Origin: an uncultured Clostridium sp. | GTDB taxonomy: Bacteria; Bacillota; Clostridia; Lachnospirales; Lachnospiraceae | NCBI GenBank assembly: GCA_900540335.1 | Contig: UQFC01000008.1 | Span: forward strand, 1 to 46,158 | DNA length: 46,158 nt | Direction of reading: 5' to 3' | Shown: positions 21,985-31,369 of the stretch, one piece after another | How the letters are laid out: the number at the start of each line of letters is the position of its first letter | Position numbering within the stretch: the first letter of the stretch is position 1 | Program-made: the position numbers and the translations under genes | Notes under the pieces: model-generated | What the model saw: only the letters and a program-made list of their open reading frames with translations | What the model was told of the DNA's origin: nothing | Database searches by the model: none

Positions 21985-23421
21985 CTACAGGCAGGAAGCT
22001 CCGTTTGTTTCAATTACTTTCTTGTACCAATAGAAACTGTCTTTCGGAATTCTTGCTAAATCTTTTAAGTCCTCATCATCTCTGTTTACATATACCAGAC
22101 CATATCTCTTCTGGTATCCGTTGCTGGTGCTGAGTACGTCAACAAAGGACCATGGCAGGAATCCTCTTACATCTACGCCCAGTTCGATAGCTCTGTGAAT
22201 GGACTGGAGATGCTTGGTCCAGTAATCAATCCGGTAATCATCATGAACCTTTCCGTCTTCCAGAACGTCTCTGGCGCCCAGACCGTTTTCTGTAATAATC
22301 ATGGGAATTTCGTAACGCTGATAAATGTCTCTTAATAAGTATTCCATACCGGTTGGATCAATGGTCCAGTCCCAATCGTTCGTATCTGCATTGGGATTCT
22401 TCATATACTGATAGAAATCCGGCATTACTTCGTAAGCGCCCATAGCGCCCTTCTTACCGCTTAAATTGCTCTTTGCCTCAGTCAGCTCATTCTTATCTGC
22501 ATCCGGGAAACGAACGCATTTGCTTGCGTAATAGTTAACTCCCAGGAAATCCAGCTTTCCTTCTGCCAGAATATCCATATCGCCTTCTTCAATTACCGGA
22601 GCCATGTTGTGCTCTTCCAGATAACGGAATGCGCCTACCGGATACTTGCCCTTGAAGTAAATATCCAGGAAGAAGTGATTCTTCAGATCTTCTGCATTCA
22701 GCATTGCCAGCATATTCTTGGGGCTGGAATCCAGTCCATATACCGGAGAATAGCCGATGGCTGCGCCGGAACGGCCGCCTTCTACCAGCTCGTGAATCAG
22801 CTTGCTGAGTCTTGCCTGTCCCAGGTTCATGTGATGGTTAATCTGGAACTTAATCTGAGGATTGTCATGATATTTTTCCGGAACATAGTTTTTCTTTTTC
22901 CAGAATTCCACAATAATACTCTGCTCATTGATAATCAGCCAGTCTTTGATTCTGTCACCGTATCTGCGGATCAGGAACTCTCCGTAAGCCACAAAATCAT
23001 CCACGCTCTGGCGGCTTATCCAGCCGTCATATTTGTCTACAAGAGCCATTGGCATATCGTAGTGGTAAATGGTAGGGATCGGCTTAATTCCATTTGCTAC
23101 CAGCTCATTTACCAGGTTGTCATAAAACTCCAGTCCTTTTGGATTCACCTCTCCCGTTCCATCCGGGAAGATTCTGGACCAGGAGAAAGAAAAGCGATAT
23201 GCTGTAAATCCACATTCCTTCATCAAAGCAATATCTTCTTTATAGCGATGATAATGATCGCTGGCTACGCTGGCATCTGCAAATCCGGTTCCGCGATTTA
23301 AAATATCCATCTGGGATAATTTTTTGCCATCCTCTTCTGCAGCGCCCTCTACCTGATATGCGCTGGTAGATGCGCCCCATAAAAAGTTCTCCGGCATGGT
23401 TTTCTTCATCATTTCGCTCAT
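21985..23421 (-). CDS. GH1 6-phospho-beta-glucosidase
   Basis: This 478-residue family-1 glycosidase starts with the usual FLWGASTSAYQVEGA. The acid/base Glu is Glu166 in INEQ, and the nucleophile is Glu378 in IITENG. A late STSNGYQKRYG segment (near 428) carries the Ser-Lys-Tyr set linked with 6-phosphate recognition, so it should split 6-phospho-beta-glucosides in the cytoplasm. It is the last gene of the PTS operon, 9 bases after IIA. The acid/base context is INEQ where NEP or NEI is more common. Substrate is inferred from the PTS genes. Confidence 0.93.
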   Translation of the reverse strand: MSEMMKKTMPENFLWGASTSAYQVEGAAEEDGKKLSQMDILNRGTGFADASVASDHYHRYKEDIALMKECGFTAYRFSFSWSRIFPDGTGEVNPKGLEFYDNLVNELVANGIKPIPTIYHYDMPMALVDKYDGWISRQSVDDFVAYGEFLIRRYGDRIKDWLIINEQSIIVEFWKKKNYVPEKYHDNPQIKFQINHHMNLGQARLSKLIHELVEGGRSGAAIGYSPVYGLDSSPKNMLAMLNAEDLKNHFFLDIYFKGKYPVGAFRYLEEHNMAPVIEEGDMDILAEGKLDFLGVNYYASKCVRFPDADKNELTEAKSNLSGKKGAMGAYEVMPDFYQYMKNPNADTNDWDWTIDPTGMEYLLRDIYQRYEIPMIITENGLGARDVLEDGKVHDDYRIDYWTKHLQSIHRAIELGVDVRGFLPWSFVDVLSTSNGYQKRYGLVYVNRDDEDLKDLARIPKDSFYWYKKVIETNGASCL

Positions 23422-23430
23422 ACTTCCTCC

Positions 23431-23781
23431 TTATTTACCCATTTTCTCATAAAAGCTTTCAAACACAGCAATCATCTTGTCTGTCATGTGAATTTCAGAC
23501 ATTACCGTCATCAGGGTATCCTGAGCATGGCTGAACAGCATACTGGGCTGGATTTTTTCTTCTCCTGAAATTTCTGCCTGGATCATTTCTGTCTGTGCAT
23601 TGTGTGCTTCAGAAATATGGCTGTGCGCCTCCTTCATATGCTCTTTTGCACCTGCGAAATCAAACTGTCCTACACAGTCCAATGCTTTGCCAGCTGCATT
23701 TCTGGCGTCGCCGGCTGCAATTACAATCTGCATGGCAACCTGAACGACCTTATCATCATCTTGAAATAACATTTCTCCCAT
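23431..23781 (-). CDS. PTS lactose/cellobiose-family IIA component
   Basis: The 116-residue protein has a helical layout typical of the lactose/cellobiose IIA family, with the phospho-accepting His85 in FSHAQDTLM and a C-terminal HMTDKMIAVFESFYEK helix. The start is ATG 23,781 with AAGGAGAG upstream; a longer frame to 23,844 adds 21 unrelated residues and is not supported. IIA passes the phosphate from HPr to IIB (25,094-25,417). Confidence 0.93.
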   Translation of the reverse strand: MGEMLFQDDDKVVQVAMQIVIAAGDARNAAGKALDCVGQFDFAGAKEHMKEAHSHISEAHNAQTEMIQAEISGEEKIQPSMLFSHAQDTLMTVMSEIHMTDKMIAVFESFYEKMGK

Positions 23782-23853
23782 AAAAAGTTCTCTCCTTTCT
23801 GAAAAGCAGTGTTCCTGCAAGAGAAACACTGCTATATCGGGCAATTTTCAATA

Positions 23854-25089
23854 TTATGCTGCCGTTGTCTCTTCCTCTACGCACTGTTTCTCGTATACCT
23901 TGAAGAATGGATACCAGGTCATCAGATAAATAGCAAACAGCAGGATATAAACCGGAACTGCTCTCCAGTCTCCTGTAATCATTACGCTGGAGAACGGAGC
24001 GGGAATCTGTCCAACCTGTACCATTGTGCACGGAATCTTCAGCAGGCCATAGTGCATGGTCAGCCAAACAACTGCCGGACCTGTAATACTGTTAATCAGA
24101 ATAGGCAGCATCAGAAGCGGATTAAATACAACCGGTGCACCGAACATCAGCGGCTCATTGATATTAAACAGGGACGGTCCGATACAAATCTTACCCATGG
24201 TTTTCAGTTTTTTACTCTTGGAACGCAGCATTAAAACGTTTAACGGAAGTGTGCCTCCACGTCCGCCCATGGTAATCAGAGCTGCAGTAAATACTGCCTC
24301 ACTGGTAGCAATGTTCAGCGGAGCATGGCCGTTTGCAACAGCTTCGATATTCTCTGCGATTGCTACCATGAAAATCGGAGTGGTAACTGCGTTGAATACC
24401 CAGCTGGAAATACCCATAGAGTAGAAAATAACAGGTACAAAACAAATCAGAATGAAACCGGGCAGAGTCTGAGCGCCCTTCTGCAGCGGCATAAACAGAC
24501 TTACCAGCATATCATACAGATCCAGCTTCAGTACATTGGCAAAAATCATGGATAAGCCTAATGTAATGGTAATCGGAATAATGTTGTTAATCCAGTCTCT
24601 TACAAAATCCGGAAGTGTATCATTGTTCTCCAGAACGTGAAGCTTTGCATACAGATGGAATACGATGGCTACAAACAGACCAACAACGATACCCATCATG
24701 ATACCGGCGGCTCCAATACGTCCGTTGGAAATCTGGAACACTCCATCCACAACCTCCGGACGGCACAGCATTAAATATGCAGCAATGGAAATCAGAGCTG
24801 CGTTAATCTGATACTCGCCATGTCCCAGCTTCAGCATTGCTTCATGGGTAATCAGGAATGCTACGAAGATTGCCAGCAAACCAAAGGAAAAGTTTGCAAT
24901 CGGGCTTAAGTCTGGTAAAAATGATAAATAGGAACGGAATACATTATAGAAGAAGATCAGGGAACCTGTCAAAATGATAGGCAGAACCTTCTTCATTGTA
25001 CTTGCTACAGTATCAATCCACGGGTTTGCAAATACCTCTCTCGCCTTCGGGGCAAAGACCTCGGAAAGCCATTTCATCAAACGTTCCAT
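23854..25089 (-). CDS. PTS lactose/cellobiose-family IIC permease
   Basis: This 411-residue integral membrane protein has about ten hydrophobic segments, the EVFAPKAREVFANPWIDTVAS amphipathic start of the cellobiose/lactose IIC family, and the family GAPVVFNPLLMLPI-type loop (FNINEPLMFGAPVVFN, near 312-328) whose Asn-Glu is part of the sugar site. It carries the sugar through the membrane as it is phosphorylated. Four bases separate it from the upstream IIB stop. Its length is close to the usual 420-450. Confidence 0.92.
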   Translation of the reverse strand: MERLMKWLSEVFAPKAREVFANPWIDTVASTMKKVLPIILTGSLIFFYNVFRSYLSFLPDLSPIANFSFGLLAIFVAFLITHEAMLKLGHGEYQINAALISIAAYLMLCRPEVVDGVFQISNGRIGAAGIMMGIVVGLFVAIVFHLYAKLHVLENNDTLPDFVRDWINNIIPITITLGLSMIFANVLKLDLYDMLVSLFMPLQKGAQTLPGFILICFVPVIFYSMGISSWVFNAVTTPIFMVAIAENIEAVANGHAPLNIATSEAVFTAALITMGGRGGTLPLNVLMLRSKSKKLKTMGKICIGPSLFNINEPLMFGAPVVFNPLLMLPILINSITGPAVVWLTMHYGLLKIPCTMVQVGQIPAPFSSVMITGDWRAVPVYILLFAIYLMTWYPFFKVYEKQCVEEETTAA

Positions 25090-25093
25090 CCTG

Positions 25094-25417
25094 TTATCCG
25101 TCCTTTCTCTCTGAAACTTTTACTGCAAAGTCTACCAGCGCTGCTCCGTCTAAAGTAGAATAAATATCTGCCGGAATCAGGTCTACCTTAATTCCATGAG
25201 GCTCACACTCTGCTTTAAACTTGGGAAGTGCACTTGCATAATGCGGGCCGACTAAAAGAACGTCCATCTTGTCCATGTACTCGCTTACCACGCTCTCACT
25301 GCGCGCTTCAATGGACATGTCGATTTTCCCCTTCTTTGCCGCCTGTCTTGCCTTCTGTGCCAGAAATCCGCTGGAGAATCCAGCTCCGCAGCACAATAAC
25401 ACTCTGATAGTTGCCAT
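25094..25417 (-). CDS. PTS lactose/cellobiose-family IIB component
   Basis: The 107-residue IIB starts MATIRVLLCCGAGFSSGFLA; Cys10 is the expected phospho-cysteine in the CxAGxS loop. Two cysteines stand side by side (Cys9-Cys10). The rest, with DVLLVGPHYASALPKFK and IKVDLIPADIYSTLDGAALV, matches this small cytoplasmic domain. AGGAGG lies upstream. It is the first transport gene after the regulator, with a 34-base gap. Confidence 0.93.
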   Translation of the reverse strand: MATIRVLLCCGAGFSSGFLAQKARQAAKKGKIDMSIEARSESVVSEYMDKMDVLLVGPHYASALPKFKAECEPHGIKVDLIPADIYSTLDGAALVDFAVKVSERKDG

Positions 25418-25451
25418 AACTTAATACCTCCTATGTATTTAATTAAATTTT

Positions 25452-27359
25452 TTATAACCCTTCTTGTTCTGCCCAGTGAATGAGCTCAAGCAAAGTATCA
25501 TAACTTTTTGTCTGTATAAGATGTTCCATACGCTTTTCATCCATCATAAAGCGCGGCGCCACCCTGTAAAAGTCCTCCAGATTTTCCTCCTTCTTCGACG
25601 AAATCGACAGCAGGAATACAATCTGAACTTCGTAATGATGCCACCATACCGGCTTTTCCAGGATTCCCACGCTGACAAAGGTTGTTTCTGTCATAGGCCG
25701 GTACGGATGAGGAATTGCAATATGCGGACACAAATCTGTCTGCATCAGATTTTCCCTCTCCAGAACAGCATTTTCAAAACCTTCCGGAAGACTGCGGACC
25801 TCTCCAATCCTTCTGCACAGTTCATGCAGAACCTGCTCCCGGGTATCTCCTTTTATATCAGTAAAAAAAAGTGTTTTATCAAAATAAGTCTCAATGCCTT
25901 TCCGTCCGCTATGCTTCAAAATCCGCTCCACTTCCGCCACATTATGGCGTTCAAAGAAATACTGTACCTCGTAAACAGGAACCGGTATTGAAACAGATAC
26001 AGGAACCGTAGAAAACACATAATCTACCTGCGAAAAATCTTTCCGGGCCAGAGACTCAATATTACAGGTTTCCACCTTGTCCAGATATTCCCCGAATACT
26101 TCCCGGAACCGGTATTCAAACAGCTTTGCGCTTCCGGCTCCTGACGCACACACCAGAAGGATATTATGACGATGGCGTTCCTGATCCTGGCGTTTCATCG
26201 AAAGAGCAAAGCACAGTGCCAGATAACCAATCTCCGCTTCCGGTACAATGGTATGAAAATACTCGGAAAGCACCGTAGAGGCATGAGCCGCAACTACATA
26301 TGGAAAGCTGTAATTTGATTTAATCTCCTGAAGAATGGGATTATCTATTCTAAGCCCGTATTGAAGGCGAATCCGTAAAGGTACCATATGCTGCCGCAAT
26401 GTGGCATTTAAGTCAAAGTCGGAACTAAAATCCAGGGAAAACGCTTCCTGTACCCGGTTCAGCATCTGATTAACCAGCTGGTTGATCTCCATGTCAATTA
26501 CCAGATTGCCTTTGTCGCTTTCCACCACTCTCTTTTTTCCGGAAAGCTGAATTGCAATATATTTGATCTCCGGAATCGGAATAGTTATATTCAGAGAGCT
26601 GCGTAAACCTTCCGCACACAGGCGGGCCGCATAAATATCGCTTTCCTGCAAAAACCCGCTGTCTGTAATTTCTTCCATCCGGATAAAAAAGCCCTGCTCC
26701 TGACGGTAGATTGCAATCTGTATCTGAAGCACAATGTTGGGAATATCCATTTCATAAATGGTATATCCGCACTGTTTTACACTGTCTAAAATCACACTGC
26801 GAATCAGCTCCGAATCCTTCAGCTCTCTCTGAATCTCCTGAATCCACTGATCCCGGAACTCATAGAAGACTGCGCAAAGACAAATTCTCTTGGCAAACTC
26901 GCTTCCGCACATACGCAGCCCGTAGTACGGTTTTCGTTCCAGTTCCAGATGATAACGATTCAAATACTGTTCAACCGTTTTTAAATCCAGAGATAAGGTT
27001 TTTCGGGATATGTACATCTTTTCGCAGAGCTCTTCTGCCTTGATATAAGCAGAAGAAACAAAAAAAAGAGCAATAATATATTCAACTCTCTGCCTTCCTG
27101 TCTGCGGATAGACCGGAGAAGTTTTTCCCTTCATAAACGCCTGATAGGTTTCTCTATCCTTTACCTGAATCCGAAGTCCCAGGTTTCTCCGCCGCTCAAT
27201 ATCAGCTCCGTTCTGCTCCAACAGCTCTTTCAGCTGATTTACCTGCATCCGGACCGTTCTCTCACTAATCTGCAGTTTCTTTGCAATTGATTCAACATTC
27301 AGATAGGTTTCTTCTGACAGAACCGCCAGCAAAGCATCTAACCTTTCGTCCATCTGCAT
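25452..27359 (-). CDS. PRD-type PTS-controlled activator (LicR/MtlR-like)
   Basis: The 635-residue regulator (from ATG 27,359) has a DeoR/HTH_11-type helix-turn-helix at about 10-60 and a second HTH near 105-130. Two PRD domains span about 150-390, an EIIB-like domain has Cys404 in LLVCASGAGSA, and an EIIA-like domain has His551 in HIAIPH. The usual phospho-histidines of the PRDs are mostly replaced: Gln212 and Gln271 in PRD1 and Cys383 in PRD2; only His324 remains. It heads the PTS operon and should activate it according to PTS phosphorylation. GGAGGAG 6 bases before the ATG, and a promoter at 27,433-27,460, rule out the longer frame to 27,476. Confidence 0.9.
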   Translation of the reverse strand: MQMDERLDALLAVLSEETYLNVESIAKKLQISERTVRMQVNQLKELLEQNGADIERRRNLGLRIQVKDRETYQAFMKGKTSPVYPQTGRQRVEYIIALFFVSSAYIKAEELCEKMYISRKTLSLDLKTVEQYLNRYHLELERKPYYGLRMCGSEFAKRICLCAVFYEFRDQWIQEIQRELKDSELIRSVILDSVKQCGYTIYEMDIPNIVLQIQIAIYRQEQGFFIRMEEITDSGFLQESDIYAARLCAEGLRSSLNITIPIPEIKYIAIQLSGKKRVVESDKGNLVIDMEINQLVNQMLNRVQEAFSLDFSSDFDLNATLRQHMVPLRIRLQYGLRIDNPILQEIKSNYSFPYVVAAHASTVLSEYFHTIVPEAEIGYLALCFALSMKRQDQERHRHNILLVCASGAGSAKLFEYRFREVFGEYLDKVETCNIESLARKDFSQVDYVFSTVPVSVSIPVPVYEVQYFFERHNVAEVERILKHSGRKGIETYFDKTLFFTDIKGDTREQVLHELCRRIGEVRSLPEGFENAVLERENLMQTDLCPHIAIPHPYRPMTETTFVSVGILEKPVWWHHYEVQIVFLLSISSKKEENLEDFYRVAPRFMMDEKRMEHLIQTKSYDTLLELIHWAEQEGL

Positions 27360-27432
27360 AGCGCGCTCCTCCGTCTCTATGGTTCTATGAAAACACTCAT
27401 GCGAACTGGCAGATACATTCTCTATATGTCTC

Positions 27433-27460
27433 AGTATATCCTTAATAAAGACTTCATCAA
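27433..27460 (-). promoter_or_regulatory. Promoter of the beta-glucoside PTS operon
   Basis: On the minus strand, TTGATG (27,455-27,460), a 16-base spacer and TATACT (27,433-27,438) lie about 70 bases before the regulator ATG. It is the only promoter I see for the five-gene operon. Confidence 0.55.
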
Positions 27461-27512
27461 TCCCACTTTCTTCCAATAGCTTTCGGCAAAAACTACACCG
27501 AAATCACCTTTT

Positions 27513-27552
27513 CCTAAAAAAATTGAGGTGGTATTCCATCGAATACCACCTC
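27513..27552 (-). terminator. ftsH terminator
   Basis: Perfect 12-bp arms GAGGTGGTATTC / GAATACCACCTC with a 4-base loop are followed on the minus strand by AATTTTTTTAGG. It lies 20 bases beyond the ftsH stop and separates ftsH from the PTS operon. Confidence 0.93.
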
Positions 27553-27571
27553 ATTGGATTGGTGTCAGATA

Positions 27572-29596
27572 TTATTCACTTACTTCCTGAGACTCTGTTT
27601 CTTCTGTTCTCTCCGGTTCCTTCGCTGCCACCGGTTCTTCCACTGTCTCCGGCTCCTTCACTGCTTCCGGCTTTTCCACTGCCTCCGGCTCTTTTCCACG
27701 GTTTAAAATCTCCATGAATTCCTCTCCGGTAATAGTCTCTTTTTCCAGAAGATAAGCAGCAATTTCATTCAGCTTTCCTGCATTGGCCTTTAAAATTTCC
27801 ATAGCCTTTGCATACTGTTCCTTCACAATCCGGATTACCTCTTCATCTACCATACGGGCCGTATCCGGAGAACAGGTCATGGAGGTATCAGCGCTCAGAT
27901 ACGGATTGTTTACCGTCTCTAAGGCAACCATACCAAACTGGTCACTCATGCCGTACCGGGTTACCATGGCTCTGGCAATCCTGGTTGCCTGCTCAATATC
28001 ATTGGCCGCACCTGTTGTGATGGAACCAAACATGAACTCTTCTGCCGCCCGGCCGCCGGTGAAGGTGGCAATCTTGTTAAGAGCCTCCTCCTTGCTCATC
28101 AGGAATCTTTCTCCCTCGTCCACCTGCATGGTATATCCCAATGCACCGGAGGTTCTGGGGATAATGGTAATTTTATGAACAGGAGCGCTGTGGCTCTGGC
28201 AGGCCGCTACCAGTGCATGGCCGACCTCATGGTAGGAGACAATCCTCTTCTCATCTACAGAAACGCCGGAATCCTTTTTCTGATAGCCGGCAATAACTAC
28301 CTCCACGCTTTCCTCCAGATCTGCCTGGCTGACTACGCTGCGTCCCTGGCGAACCGCCCGGAGAGCGCCCTCGTTAATAATATTGGCCAGCTCTGCGCCG
28401 CTGGCACCTGAGGTTGCCCGGCCAATAGCATCGAAATCCACATTGTCAGAAAGCTTGACCTGCTTTGCATGAACCTTCAGAATCGCCACACGGCCCTTCA
28501 GATCCGGAAGCTCCACAGGAATTCTCCGGTCAAACCGGCCCGGACGAAGCAGGGCCTTATCCAAGGATTCCGGCCGGTTGGTCGCAGCCAGAATAACAAC
28601 GCCCTTCTTGCCGTCAAAGCCATCCATCTCTGTCAGAAGCTGGTTTAAGGTCTGCTCCCGCTCGTCATTGCCGGAAAAGCCTCCATTGTCACGCTTCTTT
28701 CCGATCGTATCAATCTCATCGATAAAGACAATACAGGGCGCCTTTTCATTGGCCTGCTTAAACAGATCACGAACCTTTGCCGCACCCATACCTACAAACA
28801 TCTCTACAAACTCAGAACCGGAAATGGAGAAAAACGGCACATGGGCCTCTCCTGCCACAGCTCTTGCCAGCAAAGTTTTACCGGTTCCGGGAGGACCTAC
28901 CAAAAGCGCACCCTTCGGAAGGGTTGCTCCGATATCCGCATATTTCTTCGGATTGTGAAGGAAATCCACAATCTCCTTCAGGGCCTCCTTGGCCTCCTCC
29001 TGTCCTGCCACATCTGCAAAGGTCTTTCCTGTCTCATTTTCCGCATAGATCTTGGCATTGGACTTTCCAAAGGTCATGGCATTGCCCATGCCTCCGCCCA
29101 TTTTCTTCATCATCATGCGGCTGAACACCTGTCCAATCACCAGCAGCATGACAAACGGGAGAATCCAGTTAAAAAATATATTCTGCAGAGGCGATGCCTT
29201 TGTAGGAATCGGCTCTGTAAAGGTCACATTCTTTTCCCGCAGACGATCCAGCAAATCCGGATCCGGCCAGGCGCCTGTCTTGAACAGCTGTACATTCTCT
29301 GCCCGCATCTGCATCTGCTCAATCAGCTCAAACATGGTGCCTTCTCCCTGGGCGCTGTCTGCCGGAAGCTCCGGTTCTGTCCAGAAGGTGATCTGATCAT
29401 CTGTTCTGTTTACTCCCTTTACCAGGCCCTCATCCAGCATATCCAGGAACTGATCGTAGGTAACCTCTGTCACCTTCCGCTCTGTCAATGATGGAAATAT
29501 CAGCACATTCAGCAAAAGCAGCACAACTAAAATAATGCCATAATAGTATAATATACTTTTTGGCGGTCGTTTCGGCTCATCATTTTTCATACCCAT
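27572..29596 (-). CDS. ftsH: ATP-dependent zinc metalloprotease FtsH
   Basis: This 674-residue membrane-bound AAA protease degrades misfolded and short-lived membrane and regulatory proteins. Two membrane helices lie at about 15-36 and 141-160, with the external domain between. The AAA domain has Walker A GPPGTGKT at 234-241, Walker B IVFIDE at 289-294 and the second region of homology ending RPGRFDRRI. The zinc site HEVGH is at 456-460 (HEAGH in many relatives; the metal ligands are intact). The last 50 residues are a repetitive Pro/Glu/Val tail. It is a single-gene unit bounded by terminators. Confidence 0.97.
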   Translation of the reverse strand: MGMKNDEPKRPPKSILYYYGIILVVLLLLNVLIFPSLTERKVTEVTYDQFLDMLDEGLVKGVNRTDDQITFWTEPELPADSAQGEGTMFELIEQMQMRAENVQLFKTGAWPDPDLLDRLREKNVTFTEPIPTKASPLQNIFFNWILPFVMLLVIGQVFSRMMMKKMGGGMGNAMTFGKSNAKIYAENETGKTFADVAGQEEAKEALKEIVDFLHNPKKYADIGATLPKGALLVGPPGTGKTLLARAVAGEAHVPFFSISGSEFVEMFVGMGAAKVRDLFKQANEKAPCIVFIDEIDTIGKKRDNGGFSGNDEREQTLNQLLTEMDGFDGKKGVVILAATNRPESLDKALLRPGRFDRRIPVELPDLKGRVAILKVHAKQVKLSDNVDFDAIGRATSGASGAELANIINEGALRAVRQGRSVVSQADLEESVEVVIAGYQKKDSGVSVDEKRIVSYHEVGHALVAACQSHSAPVHKITIIPRTSGALGYTMQVDEGERFLMSKEEALNKIATFTGGRAAEEFMFGSITTGAANDIEQATRIARAMVTRYGMSDQFGMVALETVNNPYLSADTSMTCSPDTARMVDEEVIRIVKEQYAKAMEILKANAGKLNEIAAYLLEKETITGEEFMEILNRGKEPEAVEKPEAVKEPETVEEPVAAKEPERTEETESQEVSE

Positions 29597-29671
29597 AGAC
29601 TAATCTCCTTTTTCCATATAACTATTCCATAGAAAAAATTTTTTCTGGATAGTATAACATTAAGTATACAA

Positions 29672-29697
29672 CAAAAACGAGGGTAATGTAACCCTCG
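29672..29697 (-). terminator. Terminator between M20 gene and ftsH
   Basis: A 7-bp stem CGAGGGT / ACCCTCG with a 6-base loop is followed on the minus strand by TTTTTGTTG. It ends the leftward transporter-amidohydrolase transcript before ftsH, whose promoter probably overlaps the 29,600-29,680 A/T-rich stretch. Confidence 0.8.
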
Positions 29698-29785
29698 CTT
29701 ATAAAATCTTTCTAAAGTTGGCATAAAAAATGTGTAACAGCTCAGGGCGCTTTTTTCCGCCCCGAAGCTGCCGCACTCTTTTATT

Positions 29786-31228
29786 TTAGTCTGGAACTAC
29801 AGGAACTGCATCTGCAGGAATCGGACATACAAATCCGTCTGCCGTCCGTTTTTCAAATTCCTCCCGCGCCTCCTTTAAAAGCTCCTCATGATTCATCAGA
29901 TCAATCGCTGCTGCTGCCAGCACCTTTCCTGCATGAACAGCTGCCTTGTGTCCGATCTCGGTTCTGTCACAGGATACATTCTGCCAGCTGTGACCGGGAC
30001 ATCCGTTGGGCCAGGCTGCCACATGAATCTGAGCCGTAGGTGTCAGCCAGCTTACATCGCCCACATCTGTAGAGCCGGGCTTGAACGCATCCTTCTGGTA
30101 CAGAGGAGCCAAAAATCCGTTCATCTTATGTCCGAAATCCTTCTGCATGGCCTTTACCGCCTCAAAGGCTTCCCTGTCATTGGCTGCAGCCACTCCCGGA
30201 ACCTTGTCGCTTCCCGGATAGGTTTCTGCCAGCTGATCCGCATAAGCCAGCTCTTCCTCTGTATAGGAGGGAACTCCCAGCTCCTTGTAGTTTTCATAAA
30301 GAACCCGCTCCAGGGCAAAATTACTTACCGTATCAGAAAGTCCGTCAATAAACTGCCGTTCAAAGGTTGTCTCCGTCATCAGAGCCGCGCCCTCTGCAAT
30401 CTTATCGACTCTGGCCTGAAGCTCCACTGCCTCTGCCACATGGTTGGAACGCACCATATAAAGCACGGATGCAGCAGGCTGAACCACGTTGGGGCTGCGT
30501 CCGCCTGCATCTGTAATAGCATAGTGAATGCGTGCCTTATCGCTCATATGCTCTCTTAAAAACTGTACGCCGATATTCATCAGCTCAACTGCGTCCAGAG
30601 CGCTGCGTCCCTTATCCGGGGCTCCTGCCGCATGGGAAGCCACTCCCGTAAATTTGTACTGTACCTGAATACAGGAATTGGAAGAACCGGTAGCCACCTC
30701 ATTGACATCCTCCGGATGCCAGGTCAATGCTGCATCCAGTGTTTTCCACACTCCGTCTCTGGCCATAAATGCCTTGGCAGCTCCTCCCTCTTCTCCGGGA
30801 CAGCCGTAGAGAATTACCGTGCCTGGCTTTCCTGTTTCTTCCAGATAAGCCTTTACGCCCAAGGCCGCAGCCATAGCGCCTGCGCCCAGCAGATTGTGGC
30901 CGCAGCCATGACCGCAGCCCCCTGCCTTCACTTCCTTCCGCTCCAGACTTCCGCCTTCCTGGGAAAGTCCGGAAAGAGCATCATACTCCGCCAAAAATCC
31001 AATCACCGGCCGTCCCTGTCCGTAGCTGGCGGAAAATGCGGTTTCAATGCCGCTGATTCCCTTTTCCACCTGAAATCCTTCCTTTTCCAGCACTTCGCAA
31101 TAGAGGGCCGCTGACTTTACCTCCTGAAGAGACAGCTCTGCATACTCCCAGATGTGATCTGCCACATTTCCAATCAGATCCGCTTTTTCTTCGATTGCAT
31201 TTACGGCATTTTGCTTTTCCTGTGTCAT
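29786..31228 (-). CDS. M20-family amidohydrolase, AbgB-like
   Basis: The 480-residue protein matches the M20D amidohydrolases. The metal site GGCGHGCGHNLLGAGAMAAA lies near residue 107, followed by CPGEEGGAAKAFM (Glu ligand) and WHPEDVN, and the late CPGHSWQNV near 420. The layout is close to the p-aminobenzoyl-glutamate hydrolase subunit AbgB. It would cleave an N-acyl or amide bond of an amino-acid conjugate in the cytoplasm. It is the last gene of the ABC-transporter operon, so the transporter probably brings in its substrate or takes up a related amino acid; substrate unknown. Confidence 0.9.
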   Translation of the reverse strand: MTQEKQNAVNAIEEKADLIGNVADHIWEYAELSLQEVKSAALYCEVLEKEGFQVEKGISGIETAFSASYGQGRPVIGFLAEYDALSGLSQEGGSLERKEVKAGGCGHGCGHNLLGAGAMAAALGVKAYLEETGKPGTVILYGCPGEEGGAAKAFMARDGVWKTLDAALTWHPEDVNEVATGSSNSCIQVQYKFTGVASHAAGAPDKGRSALDAVELMNIGVQFLREHMSDKARIHYAITDAGGRSPNVVQPAASVLYMVRSNHVAEAVELQARVDKIAEGAALMTETTFERQFIDGLSDTVSNFALERVLYENYKELGVPSYTEEELAYADQLAETYPGSDKVPGVAAANDREAFEAVKAMQKDFGHKMNGFLAPLYQKDAFKPGSTDVGDVSWLTPTAQIHVAAWPNGCPGHSWQNVSCDRTEIGHKAAVHAGKVLAAAAIDLMNHEELLKEAREEFEKRTADGFVCPIPADAVPVVPD

Positions 31229-31314
31229 TCTGCCATACCTCCGTTTAAGAATTTTTGACGTCAGCAGTTGTCCGGATTCCCTTCCCGGCGAAACTTTCTG
31301 CTGGCACTTACAGC

Positions 31315-31350
31315 AAATCGTCCGGTTCCTGTGGGAATTCCGGACGATTT
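31315..31350. other. Intergenic stem-loop between ATPase and M20 genes
   Basis: Perfect 11-bp arms AAATCGTCCGG / CCGGACGATTT with a 14-base loop lie in the 141-base gap. No T run follows on the minus strand, so it may be an mRNA-stabilising or processing hairpin that sets the two genes at different levels. Confidence 0.6.
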
Positions 31351-31369
31351 ATAAACATTTTTATTGTTT

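Noticed and set aside
27360..27476. Extension of the PRD regulator to a TTG start
   Set aside because: The promoter elements lie inside this stretch and a strong GGAGGAG site precedes the internal ATG at 27,359.
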